From Coriobacteriaceae bacterium AM113-163 (GTDB lineage: Bacteria; Actinomycetota; Coriobacteriia; Coriobacteriales; Coriobacteriaceae): a DNA stretch of 39,969 bases. The stretch is from positions 1 to 39,969 of the forward strand of contig JAQDWB010000019.1 in assembly GCA_027673765.1 (NCBI GenBank), written 5' to 3'. A program made the position numbers and the translations under genes. Shown here one piece after another: positions 14,639 to 22,779 of the stretch; position 1 is the stretch's first letter, and each line of letters opens with the position of its first letter. Under the pieces are notes generated by a model that saw only the letters and a list, made by a program, of their open reading frames with translations, ran no database searches and was not told the origin of the DNA.

Positions 14639-15628
14639 TTGAAGACTGTTCATGTTGCCGCCGGGATCATTCGCAAGGATGGATCTGACGAGCTACTTGC
14701 CGTGCAGCGCGGCTATGGCGACATGCAGGGACTTTGGGAGTTCCCAGGCGGCAAGCTCATGCGCGGCGAGACGCCCGAGGACGCCGTGCGCCGCGAGCTC
14801 ATGGAGGAGCTGCAGGTGAAGGTCACCAACCTGCGTGACTTCTACACCGTTGAGTACGACTACCCCGATTTCCATCTCTCCATGGAGTGCTACTACTGCT
14901 CGCTCGCCGATGAATCCGATGAGCCCCAGAAGCACGACCGCCAGCTCGATATCCGCTGGATTCCGCGCACCTCGCTTGCCACCGTTGAGTGGATGCCCGC
15001 CGACAAAGGGCTTATCGATGCTCTGATTGAGTTGAGGGAAGATCGGCTTGAGGCCAACGGCACTGCCAACTACGCCGACGTCACCGCGACCGACGAGCCC
15101 TCCACCAAGCCCAAGCGCGCACCTAAGCGCCGCAGCAAGAAGCGTCCCAAGCCCGGCCTGCTCGACGGCATCGATACCTCGGACCTTTCCGCCGACGAGC
15201 GTGAGCTCGTACGCCGTCGTGCCGCCATCAAAAAGTCCATGAAGGGCAACAAGCGCGCCAACACCAAGCCCGAGCTGCTCGTTCGCCAGCGCCTGCGGGC
15301 AGCGGGCCTTACGGGCTATCGCTTGGAATGGAAGGTTCCCGGCAAGCCCGACATCGCCTTTCCCGGGCGCAAGATCGCCATCTTCGTCAACGGCTGCTTT
15401 TGGCACCGCTGCCCCAAGTGCAACCCTAGCCAGCCCAAGCGCAACGTTGAGTTTTGGGAGGCAAAGTTCCGTCGCAACGTCGAGCGCGACCGCGCTGCCG
15501 TGGCAGCACTCACTCAAATGGGCTGGACACCCATAACCATCTGGGAATGTGAGCTCAAAAAAGACCGCATCGACGCCACGATGGAAAAGGTCATCGAGCA
15601 GGTGCGGGCTGCAGAGCCGCAGCGCTAA
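14639..15628 (+). CDS. NUDIX hydrolase fused to a Vsr-type DNA mismatch endonuclease
   Basis: A 329-aa two-domain protein. Residues 1-130 are a MutT-like NUDIX domain: box GKLMRGETPEDAVRRELMEE at 38-58, keeping RE..EE but with Gln where the final Gly is usual. A basic linker (KPKRAPKRRSKKRPKPG, about 152-168) follows. Residues 185-325 match very-short-patch repair endonucleases: NTKPELLVRQRL, PGKPDIAF with the metal-binding Asp, VNGCFWHRCPKC with the catalytic His and zinc cysteines, FWEAKFRRNVERD and the WECEL cysteine. NUDIX enzymes of this group clean oxidised nucleotides, and Vsr nicks beside T:G mismatches, so a dual DNA-fidelity role is inferred. I chose the TTG at 14639 because GGAGAGAGGG precedes it and MKTVHVAA is a typical MutT start; GTG at 14621 is possible. 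No DNA cytosine methyltransferase lies nearby. Confidence 0.85.
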   Translation: MKTVHVAAGIIRKDGSDELLAVQRGYGDMQGLWEFPGGKLMRGETPEDAVRRELMEELQVKVTNLRDFYTVEYDYPDFHLSMECYYCSLADESDEPQKHDRQLDIRWIPRTSLATVEWMPADKGLIDALIELREDRLEANGTANYADVTATDEPSTKPKRAPKRRSKKRPKPGLLDGIDTSDLSADERELVRRRAAIKKSMKGNKRANTKPELLVRQRLRAAGLTGYRLEWKVPGKPDIAFPGRKIAIFVNGCFWHRCPKCNPSQPKRNVEFWEAKFRRNVERDRAAVAALTQMGWTPITIWECELKKDRIDATMEKVIEQVRAAEPQR

Positions 15629-15881
15629 CAGCGAGCATCCACACGCTCCGCACGTCCGCGCCACATCCACGTCACAAACCTTAGAAAGTCCTTAAGCCTA
15701 AAACCTTTCAAGAGTGTTACTCGATACCTCTGACCTGCAGTTTCATCGTAACATCAAACCAGGTTAAGCCTTTCTTTAGCGCTTCTTTTCAGCAGCCGCG
15801 GCATAATACTGCCAACGCACGGGACCTAGCAGCACACCCCGTGCGCAACCTTTTGGTGGACATCGAGGAGGCCGCATAAGC
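15629..15881. other. Intergenic region upstream of the 69-aa ORF
   Basis: This 253-base gap has no gene. It contains a possible -10 (CATAAT, about 15803) and a GCACGGG/CCCGTGC hairpin (about 15818-15844) in the presumed leader of the small ORF at 15882. No terminator is obvious after the NUDIX-Vsr gene. Confidence 0.4.
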
Positions 15882-16091
15882 ATGCATTCTTCCAATGACG
15901 CAGCACAGCGGCCATCCCTAAATCATGCAAACCTTTTCTCCTTCCCCCCGACACAGAGAAACGGCCTCCTCGACTCCCCCACCACAAAAACCAAGCGCTC
16001 AGCCGATCAGAGCCTCAACTTACGAGCATCCTTCGAAAAGCTCCAAGCATCCCTAGACAAGGCGTTCCCCGAACAGGCAAGAGCAATCTAA
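15882..16091 (+). CDS. Small ORF of unknown function (69 aa)
   Basis: I do not recognise this product. GAGGAGG lies eleven bases before the ATG, which is a long but usable spacing. The first 45 residues are polar and Ser/Thr/Pro-rich, and the end (LNLRASFEKLQASLDKAFPEQARAI) is likely an amphipathic helix. Codon bias is weaker than in neighbouring genes. It is 25 bases upstream of an AraC-type regulator and could be co-transcribed. It may be a real small protein or a spurious frame. Confidence 0.4.
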   Translation: MHSSNDAAQRPSLNHANLFSFPPTQRNGLLDSPTTKTKRSADQSLNLRASFEKLQASLDKAFPEQARAI

Positions 16092-16116
16092 GCCCATCGC
16101 GCTTTATACTGATGCC

Positions 16117-17055
16117 ATGCGAAACATGGATCACATAGAATTGCACCGCGGAGGACGCGAGGAAGCGTTTCCCGAGACCGCCGAAGACTGGTCCTATATT
16201 GCCGAACGCGCAGAATTCGCTCGCTATCCGGGCAATTCCGTCCCCTGGCACTGGCATTCCGAAGTTGAGCTTTTCTATATGGAGCAGGGAGCGATTGACT
16301 ATCGAACGCACGCGGCTCATGAGCACGTACGCTTTGAGGAAGGGTCCGCCGGCTTTATCAACGGCGGCGTTTTGCACAGCACGCTGCAATCACCCAATTC
16401 GGCGCCAGCCATTCAAATGCTGCATATCTTTCAGCCGTCGATGCTCGGCGATCCCGCGGGACGTCTCCAAAAGCGCTACATCAACCCATTGCTTCAATGT
16501 CGAGGCGTCGATGTGCTCAAATGGTCACCTACCAATCCCGACGATATGCCCTTTATCGATTTGCTGAAGAGCTCCTTTAGCCACGACCTTCAACGGCCGC
16601 AGAACGAGATGGCGCTTCGAAATAGTTTGTCAGAGCTCTGGATTCAGATTTACGCCAAGGCCGAACCGCTCTTTTCCTCCGACAACGCCTCTTGGATGAC
16701 CAACCGTGACGTACAGTTCAAGGCAATCCTGGACTTTATCCGCGCGAACTATGCAGCCGCTATAGATGTGCCCCAGATGGCATCTGCAGCCGGCGTAAGC
16801 GAAAGAGAGTGTTACCGCATTATCGAAACTTGTGCAGGAACGACCCCGGCGGCATATCTGCGCGCATACCGCATAAACCGTGCTTGCGAACTTTTGGCAC
16901 ACACCACGCGAACGGTACAGACAGTCGCGCGCCAATGCGGATTTATAACAGCAAGCCATCTTGGCCAGGTATTTAAAGAACAAATGGGGTGCACTCCTTC
17001 GAGCTATCGAGCAGCGAGGCAGAATCTCGATAGCACCAGGCAGAAATCCCGCTAG
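16117..17055 (+). CDS. AraC-family transcriptional regulator
   Basis: A 312-aa cytosolic DNA-binding regulator. The N-terminal half is a cupin-type sensor domain (PWHWHSEVELFYMEQG at about 45-60 and the FINGGVLHS strand). The C-terminal 100 residues hold two helix-turn-helix motifs (VPQMASAAGVSERECYRII and VQTVARQCGFITASHLGQVF) of the AraC/XylS type. Such proteins usually bind a sugar or other small molecule. A HAD phosphatase gene begins 57 bases downstream on the same strand and may be its target or operon partner. The ligand is unknown. Confidence 0.85.
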   Translation: MRNMDHIELHRGGREEAFPETAEDWSYIAERAEFARYPGNSVPWHWHSEVELFYMEQGAIDYRTHAAHEHVRFEEGSAGFINGGVLHSTLQSPNSAPAIQMLHIFQPSMLGDPAGRLQKRYINPLLQCRGVDVLKWSPTNPDDMPFIDLLKSSFSHDLQRPQNEMALRNSLSELWIQIYAKAEPLFSSDNASWMTNRDVQFKAILDFIRANYAAAIDVPQMASAAGVSERECYRIIETCAGTTPAAYLRAYRINRACELLAHTTRTVQTVARQCGFITASHLGQVFKEQMGCTPSSYRAARQNLDSTRQKSR

Positions 17056-17111
17056 CCCTTCTTCTGTCACTGCATCAAACTTGCAGGCAAACAACAGAGA
17101 GGAGCAATCAT

Positions 17112-17735
17112 ATGAAGCACTTTGACCATATCGTATTTGACGTTGATGGGACATTGGCAGATACAGAAGAAAGCGTTCTGTCATCGCTTGTCCAGATTGT
17201 CCAAGAAGAGACCGGCAAAACGCTTCCCCGACACGAGCTTGACTTTGCCCTCGGCATACCCGGCAAGGATGCCCTTGAGAAACTTGGGATCTACTCGCAG
17301 GCAACGTTGGATCGCTGGTGCCAAGTTGCCGCCAGCTTTAAAAGCACCATCAGCGTGTTTCCAGGTTTGCTTGAAGTCATCGCAACACTCGCCGATAGCG
17401 GCTGCAAACTTGGCATCGTCTCCTCACGTGCGCGCGACGAATACACAAAAGAAATTGCACCCCTTGGTTTCGATAAGTATTTTGAGCACATCATCCTTGT
17501 CGAAGACACAACCGAACATAAACCCGCACCCGCACCCATGCTCGAATATCTCCGACGTGCGGGCGCGAATCCTGGCAACGTCGTCTACGTTGGCGACACC
17601 GTCTACGACGAACAATGCGCAACTTCGGCAGGGGTCAGTTTTGCCAGAGCGGCATGGGGATCACACCAAGATATCCCAAACGCCACCTACAACCTCAAAA
17701 CCCCCAACGACCTGCTAACCCTAACAACCAAATAA
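17112..17735 (+). CDS. HAD-superfamily hydrolase (phosphoglycolate phosphatase-like)
   Basis: A 207-aa cytosolic phosphatase of HAD subfamily IA. Motif I is FDVDGT (nucleophile and acid Asp, residues 9-14), motif II is IVSSRAR, motif III is around HKPAPAPM and motif IV is YVGDTVYDE. A helical cap domain lies at about 16-80. It resembles phosphoglycolate phosphatases and PpaX-type pyrophosphatases, but the substrate cannot be told from sequence. AGAGAGGAG precedes the ATG by eight bases. It follows the AraC regulator and ends before a large nested palindrome with a terminator. Confidence 0.85.
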   Translation: MKHFDHIVFDVDGTLADTEESVLSSLVQIVQEETGKTLPRHELDFALGIPGKDALEKLGIYSQATLDRWCQVAASFKSTISVFPGLLEVIATLADSGCKLGIVSSRARDEYTKEIAPLGFDKYFEHIILVEDTTEHKPAPAPMLEYLRRAGANPGNVVYVGDTVYDEQCATSAGVSFARAAWGSHQDIPNATYNLKTPNDLLTLTTK

Positions 17736-17757
17736 CCCACGCGTCCCACCCTTTCAG

Positions 17758-17937
17758 CCCCAACGCCACAAGGGCGATTGAGCAGGACGGCTTGGGCGGG
17801 TCCCCGTACTTAGTTTCCAAAATCATTCCGCAGCGCGAAGGCTTCTTATTATTTTCAGACCTAACGCCACAAGGGCGACGACCTCGAGTAGGTCAACTTG
17901 GGAGGGATGAGGGCTTAGTTCCCCAATCTTTCCGCAG
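17758..17937. repeat. Two direct repeats of about 75 bp feeding the nested palindrome
   Basis: AACGCCACAAGGGCGA starts at 17760 and again at 17862. Each is followed by a similar stretch: CTTGGG-GGG, then the TTAGTT segment, then CCAAAATCATTCCGCAG in the first and CCCCAATCTTTCCGCAG in the second. The second copy forms the left half of the palindrome at 17900-18024, so the array looks like repeated insertion or duplication of one element. Confidence 0.6.
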
Positions 17938-18024
17938 GGGGCAAAAAGCCTCGCCGCACGAAGTGCGCAGCGAGGCTTTTTGCATGCCCGAGGACGATTG
18001 GGGAACTAAGCCCTCATCCCTCCC
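17900..18024. repeat. Nested palindrome with perfect 29-bp arms
   Basis: Bases 17900-17928 (starting GGGAGGGATGAGGG) are the exact reverse complement of 17996-18024. A bidirectional terminator hairpin sits in the centre. The arms could extrude as a cruciform or form a very stable RNA stem in either direction. The element separates a plus-strand and a minus-strand gene. Confidence 0.8.
17941..17983. terminator. Bidirectional intrinsic terminator
   Basis: GCAAAAAGCCTCGC and GCGAGGCTTTTTGC are perfect arms with a 15-base centre. T-runs occur on both strands. It would end the HAD phosphatase gene on the plus strand and the aldolase gene on the minus strand. Confidence 0.85.
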
Positions 18025-18057
18025 CGGGATCTATTTTGAGTCGGAGTACCCTTGCTG

Positions 18058-18915
18058 TTACTCTGCTTTGCCCACAGAGTTGAGGTTGGTCATGCGGATC
18101 TTAACCAGCTCGGTGATCTCACGCATGCCCTCCTTGGCCGGCTTCTTGGGATCGAAGCAGGCAGGGTTCTCGGCCATGTAGGCCATGAAGCCCTTGGTGT
18201 AGGCCTGACGCAGCTCGGTGGCGTAGTTAACCTTGCAGATGCCGTTCTTCACAGCCTCGGCAACCTGCTCATCGGGCACTCCGGAGGTGCCGTGCAGAAC
18301 CAGCGGCACGTCGACGGCGTCGCGAATGGCCTTGACCACGGACTGCTCGATGTGCGGATCGCTCGTGTACACACCGTGGCTGGTGCCAACGCCAATTGCG
18401 AGGGAGGTGCAGCCGGTACGCTCGACGAACTCCTTGGCCTCGGCCGGATCGGTGTAGGGGCTCTCGCCCTCAACCGCGGGACCGTCGTCCTCCTTGCCGC
18501 CAACCTTACCGAGCTCAGCCTCGACGGGCACGCCCATGGCGCGGCCAGCGTCGGCGACGGACTTGGTCAGAGCGATGTTGTCCTCGAAGGACTCGTGCGA
18601 GCCGTCGATCATGACGGAGGTGTAGCCCGTGCGGAAAGCCTGCATGCAGCGGTCATAGCCATCGCCGTGATCGAGGTGCAGAGCGACGGGCACGGAAGCG
18701 CGCTCGGCGGCAGCCTTGACCATGCCGTAGAAGTAGTCCAGACCAGCGGTCTTGATGGTGCCCGGGGTGGTCTGCATGATGACGGGGGACTTGGTCTCCT
18801 CGGCAGCGGCCAGAACGGCCATAACAAACTCGAGGTTCTCGACGTTGAACGCGCCGACGGCGTAGTGGCCGGCCTGAGCGTCCTTGAGCATCTTTTCGGT
18901 GGTAACAAGTGCCAT
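18058..18915 (-). CDS. Class II ketose-bisphosphate aldolase (fructose- or tagatose-1,6-bisphosphate)
   Basis: A 285-aa zinc-dependent cytosolic aldolase that cleaves a ketose 1,6-bisphosphate to dihydroxyacetone phosphate and glyceraldehyde 3-phosphate. It shows ALHLDHGD (metal His and catalytic Asp, about 80-87), MIDGSHESFEDN, the ELGKVGGKEDD signature and LVLHGTSGVPDEQV. Length fits the GatY/KbaY/FbaA group, whose members cannot be separated reliably by eye. No class I LacD is in the window, so it may finish the tagatose-6-phosphate route, or simply serve glycolysis. The ATG at 18915 follows GGAGAGGAG; the frame to 18969 is an unlikely extension. It is divergent from a DeoR regulator. Confidence 0.9.
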   Translation of the reverse strand: MALVTTEKMLKDAQAGHYAVGAFNVENLEFVMAVLAAAEETKSPVIMQTTPGTIKTAGLDYFYGMVKAAAERASVPVALHLDHGDGYDRCMQAFRTGYTSVMIDGSHESFEDNIALTKSVADAGRAMGVPVEAELGKVGGKEDDGPAVEGESPYTDPAEAKEFVERTGCTSLAIGVGTSHGVYTSDPHIEQSVVKAIRDAVDVPLVLHGTSGVPDEQVAEAVKNGICKVNYATELRQAYTKGFMAYMAENPACFDPKKPAKEGMREITELVKIRMTNLNSVGKAE

Positions 18916-18969
18916 GAGCGTTTGCTCCTCTCCCTCGCCCGCATCTGGACATCGGGCGTAGCTGTTCAC

Positions 18970-19249
18970 AAGGCGTTTTACCTTGCGTTTTCTGCGCTCA
19001 TTGTATGAAATTCAGCGGGTATGCATGTGCGAGATATTGAGCCCTTGCAGGTCAATACAGTCGTTTTTGAAAAGCAAACGGAAGGGGTTGAACCCGAGCG
19101 CGCGTGTTCGAAATTGAGTTTTGAGCCTTGATCATCTTTCTTTTATAGAAAAAGTAAGTAATCGAAAGGCGTTTTCTTACTTAAAAAGAAAATGAACGAA
19201 AATAGACTCAACACAATTCCTGCAAATTTCAGACGATAATGGAGCGGAT
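18970..19249. promoter_or_regulatory. Divergent control region of aldolase and DeoR regulator
   Basis: This 280-base AT-rich gap holds no gene. AAGTAAG (19152) and CTTACTT (19176) form an inverted repeat. It lies in a stretch with several GAAAA/TTTTC half-sites (19130-19205), which is a plausible operator for the adjacent DeoR-type protein. Confidence 0.45.
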
Positions 19250-20053
19250 ATGGCCCATGCAACAAACCGAGCTTTCGCCGATGAGCGTCGTTCCGCCATC
19301 ATGGAGATGCTCGAACATAACGCCTCGGTGCAGGTGGCAGAAATCGCCCAGACCTTTGGCGTGTCCTCCGTTACCGCCCGTGCTGACCTAGACGCGCTCG
19401 CCGAAGCAGGCAAGCTGCGCCGCACGCATGGTGGCGCTGTGTCGCTCCAGAAGCGACTGACCGTTTCCACGCAGGATCGCCGCATCAACGTCAATGTCGC
19501 CGCCAAGCAGGCCATCGCACAAAGCGCCATCGAACTCGTCAGCGACGGCGACACGTTGCTCGTCGACTCCGGCACCACAGCGCTCGAGTTTGTCCGGCTC
19601 CTCGACCAGCGCGATGGCATCACCGTCATCACGGCCGACATCACCATCGCCGATTATATCGACGAGAGCATGCCCTCGGTCGATGTCGTCATGCTGGGCG
19701 GGGCGCTGCGCAAAGGTCATCGCTATCTGTACGGCCCACTTACCATGCAGGCGCTCCAAATGGTCCATGCCGATCTGGCCGTCATGTGCCCTGGCGCTTT
19801 CGTTCCCGGCTGCGGCTTTACGACCGACTTTCCGCAGATGGCCGAGACCAAAGCGGCTATGGTCGGTGCCACCCGCCAAAGTGTCGCCCTCATGGACGCC
19901 AGTAAGGTCAACGGACGTGGCATGTACCGCTTTGCCGAGCTGACCGACGTCAACGCCATAGTGATGGACCGTGACCCCGATCACGCCGTCGCCACCTCAA
20001 TCGCCGAGATCGCCGACGGCGCCCGCCCAAATCTCCTCATCGCCGGCGCTTAA
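19250..20053 (+). CDS. DeoR-family transcriptional regulator
   Basis: A 267-aa cytosolic repressor-type protein. The N-terminal winged helix-turn-helix (VAEIAQTFGVSSVTARADLD, then LRRTHGG, residues 25-63) is typical of DeoR/GlpR proteins. It is followed by a sugar-phosphate-sensing domain with the VDSGTTALEF loop (about 105-114). It is divergent from the class II aldolase gene and probably controls it, with a phosphorylated sugar as effector. The ATG at 19250 follows GGAGCGG. It ends at a hairpin shared with 3267. Confidence 0.85.
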   Translation: MAHATNRAFADERRSAIMEMLEHNASVQVAEIAQTFGVSSVTARADLDALAEAGKLRRTHGGAVSLQKRLTVSTQDRRINVNVAAKQAIAQSAIELVSDGDTLLVDSGTTALEFVRLLDQRDGITVITADITIADYIDESMPSVDVVMLGGALRKGHRYLYGPLTMQALQMVHADLAVMCPGAFVPGCGFTTDFPQMAETKAAMVGATRQSVALMDASKVNGRGMYRFAELTDVNAIVMDRDPDHAVATSIAEIADGARPNLLIAGA

Positions 20054-20057
20054 ACAA

Positions 20058-20098
20058 AAACCACCACAAAGGTGCCTGTCCCCTTTGTGGTGGTTTGA
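20058..20098. terminator. Hairpin terminator between convergent genes, identical to 3267-3307
   Basis: AAACCACCACAAAGG and CCTTTGTGGTGGTTT form a 15-bp stem right after the DeoR stop. The flanking AAAAA on the plus strand gives a T-run for the minus-strand flavodiiron gene, which is convergent. Confidence 0.75.
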
Positions 20099-20119
20099 GC
20101 GTTAAACGTGAACGTGTCG

Positions 20120-21280
20120 CTACTTGGAAAGCTCGTCGGCGAGGGCCTCGATCTGAGCGCGCGAGGCGTCGTTGAGCGAACCCAGCACAGTCACCTTGTT
20201 CTGCGTCAGGGTGATGTCCTTCATGCCCTTGAGCTCCTTGGTCATAACCTTGGCAGCTGCAGGCGCCCAGGAACCGGCCTCGACGAGCGCCACCGTACGG
20301 TTCTGATAGGCGTGCTCGGCAAGCGTGTGGATAAAGGTACTCACGAACGGGAAGATCTCGCCCTGATAGGTGATGGAGGCGAGCACCAGGCGGTCGTAGC
20401 GGAACGCATCCTCAACCGCCTCGGCCATATCGTCGCGAGCCAGGTCAAAGACGGAGACCTTCTGGCCGCGGGCCTCGAGCGCAGAAGCGAGCTCCTCAAC
20501 GGCAGCCTTCAGATGGCCATACACGCTCGCATAGGCAATCGTGATGCCCTCGTCCTCGGGCTGATAGCTCGACCAGGTGTTGTAGGTGTCGAGGTAATAA
20601 CCCAGGTTCTCGGTCAGCACGGGGCCGTGGAGCGGGCAGATGATCTGGATGTCCAGATTGGCGGCCTTCTTGAGCACGGCCTGCACAAACTTGCCGAACT
20701 TGCCGACGATGCCAAAGTAATAACGGCGCGCCTCGCAGGCCCACCCTTCCGGATCCTCGATGTCGTTGGCGCCGAACTTGCCAAAGCCGTCGGCACTAAA
20801 GAGCACCTTGTCGGTGGCCTCGTAGGAGAACAGCACCTCGGGCCAGTGCACGTTGGGGGCGCCGACAAAGGTTAGGCTGTGGCCGCCCAAATCGAGCACG
20901 TCACCCTCCTTGACAACCATCTTGCGCTCGGGGAAGTCGGTGTCAAAGTAGTTAACCATCATGCGGAAGGCGCCCATGCTTGCCACAATCTGTGCCTGGG
21001 GATAGCGCTCCATAAAGGCGGCGATGCCGGCGGAGTGATCGGGCTCCATGTGATGGATGACCAGGTAGTCGGGCGTGCGACCGTCGAGTACAGCCTCGAG
21101 GTTACCGAGCCATTCGTCGACAAACCCGCCATCGACTGAATCGGCGACAGCGATCTTTTCGCCCAAGATAACGTAGCTGTTGTATGCCATACCGTTCTCG
21201 GACACATCGTACTGGCCCTCGAACAGGTCAATGTCGTGATCGTCGACGCCAACGTAGCGGATATCCTTGGTGATCTCCAT
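20120..21280 (-). CDS. Flavodiiron protein (A-type flavoprotein, oxygen/NO reductase)
   Basis: A 386-aa cytosolic enzyme that reduces oxygen to water or nitric oxide to nitrous oxide and protects anaerobes. The N-terminal metallo-beta-lactamase-like domain has all diiron ligands: HHMEPDHSAG (about 79-88), NVHWPE, FSADGFG and CPLHGP. The C-terminal half (about 250-386) is a flavodoxin domain starting ITIAYASVYGHL. There is no rubredoxin extension, so an external electron donor is needed. TAGGAGG precedes the ATG at 21280; the frame to 21337 is an over-extension. It lies alone downstream of a LacI regulator on the same strand. Confidence 0.93.
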   Translation of the reverse strand: MEITKDIRYVGVDDHDIDLFEGQYDVSENGMAYNSYVILGEKIAVADSVDGGFVDEWLGNLEAVLDGRTPDYLVIHHMEPDHSAGIAAFMERYPQAQIVASMGAFRMMVNYFDTDFPERKMVVKEGDVLDLGGHSLTFVGAPNVHWPEVLFSYEATDKVLFSADGFGKFGANDIEDPEGWACEARRYYFGIVGKFGKFVQAVLKKAANLDIQIICPLHGPVLTENLGYYLDTYNTWSSYQPEDEGITIAYASVYGHLKAAVEELASALEARGQKVSVFDLARDDMAEAVEDAFRYDRLVLASITYQGEIFPFVSTFIHTLAEHAYQNRTVALVEAGSWAPAAAKVMTKELKGMKDITLTQNKVTVLGSLNDASRAQIEALADELSK

Positions 21281-21409
21281 CAGGCAAAGCCTCCTAGATA
21301 GACAAAAGAGCCCGTCTATCATAGCACTCGGCTGCATCCCAACAGCTATCTGCCGGCATCCTTACCGATTGTTATTAAAATGCGATAAATCGCCGTTTAC
21401 CAGCACAAA

Positions 21410-22441
21410 CTATGAGCGCGGTATCGCCGTGCTATGTCGAATGATGAGCTGGCCGGGAATACGAATGGCAACGGTTTTGCCCACCGTACCCGCCTCGGGA
21501 ACCGCATGCTCAAACACCTCGCGCCCACGCTGATGCAAGTCGAATCGAACGGTCGTGAGCTCGTTGTGTGCTACAAAATCATCGAGCGAATCATCGACGC
21601 CCACCACGCTCACGTCCTCGGGCACGCGCAAGCCGCTATCGCGCAGCGCGGCAATGGCGCCGTTTGCCATCTGGTCGTTTGCCGCGTAAATCGCCGTCAT
21701 GGTGCGGTCGTGCTCAGCCAAGTACCGAGCGGCCTCGTAGCCGCTGTTGGCAGACCAGTCGCCCTCGAGCGGCTCTACCGTCTCGATGTGTTTACGCTCG
21801 AGTGTATCTTGCCAACCGGCGCGACGAAATTGCTCGTCGACCGAGAACGACGGGCCGCCAATATAGCGAATCTGCTCGTGCCCCAGCTCAAACAGGTGAT
21901 CCATAAGCAAGAGCGAGCAGCCGTAATGGTCGGAATCGACCGTGGTCACGCGCGGATGCGCGTACATGGTAACGATGACCGTTCCAATGCCCGGCAACGG
22001 ATCGAACGTCTCGAAATCGGGCGCCATGCGACTCATGCCGATGATGATACCGTCCACGGGCAGCGCGGCCATACGACGCGTGGCCTCGGCAAGCGAAAAC
22101 TCCTCGGTCTTGGACATCTCGACCAGCGTGATGGCGCAATTATGCTCGCGAGCTGCGCTGGCGATGCCGTCGATCATTGAGAGGTTCCCAAACTTGGTGA
22201 CATCGTTGACGCACAGCCCGACCGAATGGTAACGGCCGTCGCGCAGCGAGCGACCGGCATAACTCGGACGAAAGCCAAGCTCTTGCATAGCGGCCTGCAC
22301 GCGCTGGCGCGTCTGTTCGTTAACGTTGGGCAAGCCGTTGGTGACGCGCGAAACCGTCTGCTGCGAAACGCCAGCAGCGCGGGCGACGTCGGCCATGGAG
22401 ACCGGACGCGTACCTGTATCGTTGGACGGGCGCCTTGTCAC
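21410..22441 (-). CDS. LacI-family transcriptional regulator facing galK
   Basis: A 343-aa repressor-type protein. The helix-turn-helix (MADVARAAGVSQQTVSRVTN) starts at residue 16 and is followed by the hinge helix RPSYAGRSLRDG and a periplasmic-binding-protein-like sensor domain. The GTG at 22441 follows GAAGGTGATCC; an internal ATG at residue 16 is a less likely start. It is divergent from galK, and three copies of TGTTAACGTACTC lie in the gap, so it very likely controls galK-galT and itself in response to galactose or a derivative. It is a clear paralogue of the LacI protein at 31242. Confidence 0.9.
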   Translation of the reverse strand: MTRRPSNDTGTRPVSMADVARAAGVSQQTVSRVTNGLPNVNEQTRQRVQAAMQELGFRPSYAGRSLRDGRYHSVGLCVNDVTKFGNLSMIDGIASAAREHNCAITLVEMSKTEEFSLAEATRRMAALPVDGIIIGMSRMAPDFETFDPLPGIGTVIVTMYAHPRVTTVDSDHYGCSLLLMDHLFELGHEQIRYIGGPSFSVDEQFRRAGWQDTLERKHIETVEPLEGDWSANSGYEAARYLAEHDRTMTAIYAANDQMANGAIAALRDSGLRVPEDVSVVGVDDSLDDFVAHNELTTVRFDLHQRGREVFEHAVPEAGTVGKTVAIRIPGQLIIRHSTAIPRS

Positions 22442-22534
22442 AGGATCACCTTCACCCTTGAGAGATCTGAATAGCGTGAATGCCGGACCGGGCAGAAATA
22501 CATCCCGCGCCGAGGCCCGCTATCGTCGGACGCA

Positions 22535-22734
22535 TGTTAACGTACTCTACTTTTTCTATCTGCATCTCTTCTGCTTTATAAGTCCATACGGCAGTACCGT
22601 TCACGGCTGAATTTCTACCGATTACCAGATTCTCAAAAAGTGATAAGTGTTGTGTTATGAGTACGTTAACATAGCCCGTAACGTGCGGCATCGTAGATGC
22701 TGAGTTTATGCCGCTTCAGATTGTTAACGTACTC
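22535..22734. promoter_or_regulatory. Three LacI-type operators in the gal control region
   Basis: The 13-bp site TGTTAACGTACTC occurs at 22535-22547 and 22722-22734, and in reverse orientation at 22659-22671. The core GTTAACGTAC is near-palindromic with a central CG, as expected for LacI-family sites. An ACCGTTCACGG motif (22596-22606) lies between. Sites bracket both promoters, which would allow DNA looping. Confidence 0.7.
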
Positions 22735-22779
22735 ACTACGACGGAAAACTCGTCAGTATGCGCCAAGGAAAGGACCCTC

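Noticed and set aside
18058..18915. Calling the aldolase lacD
   Set aside because: LacD is a class I enzyme; this protein has class II zinc-aldolase motifs, so only a functional replacement can be proposed.
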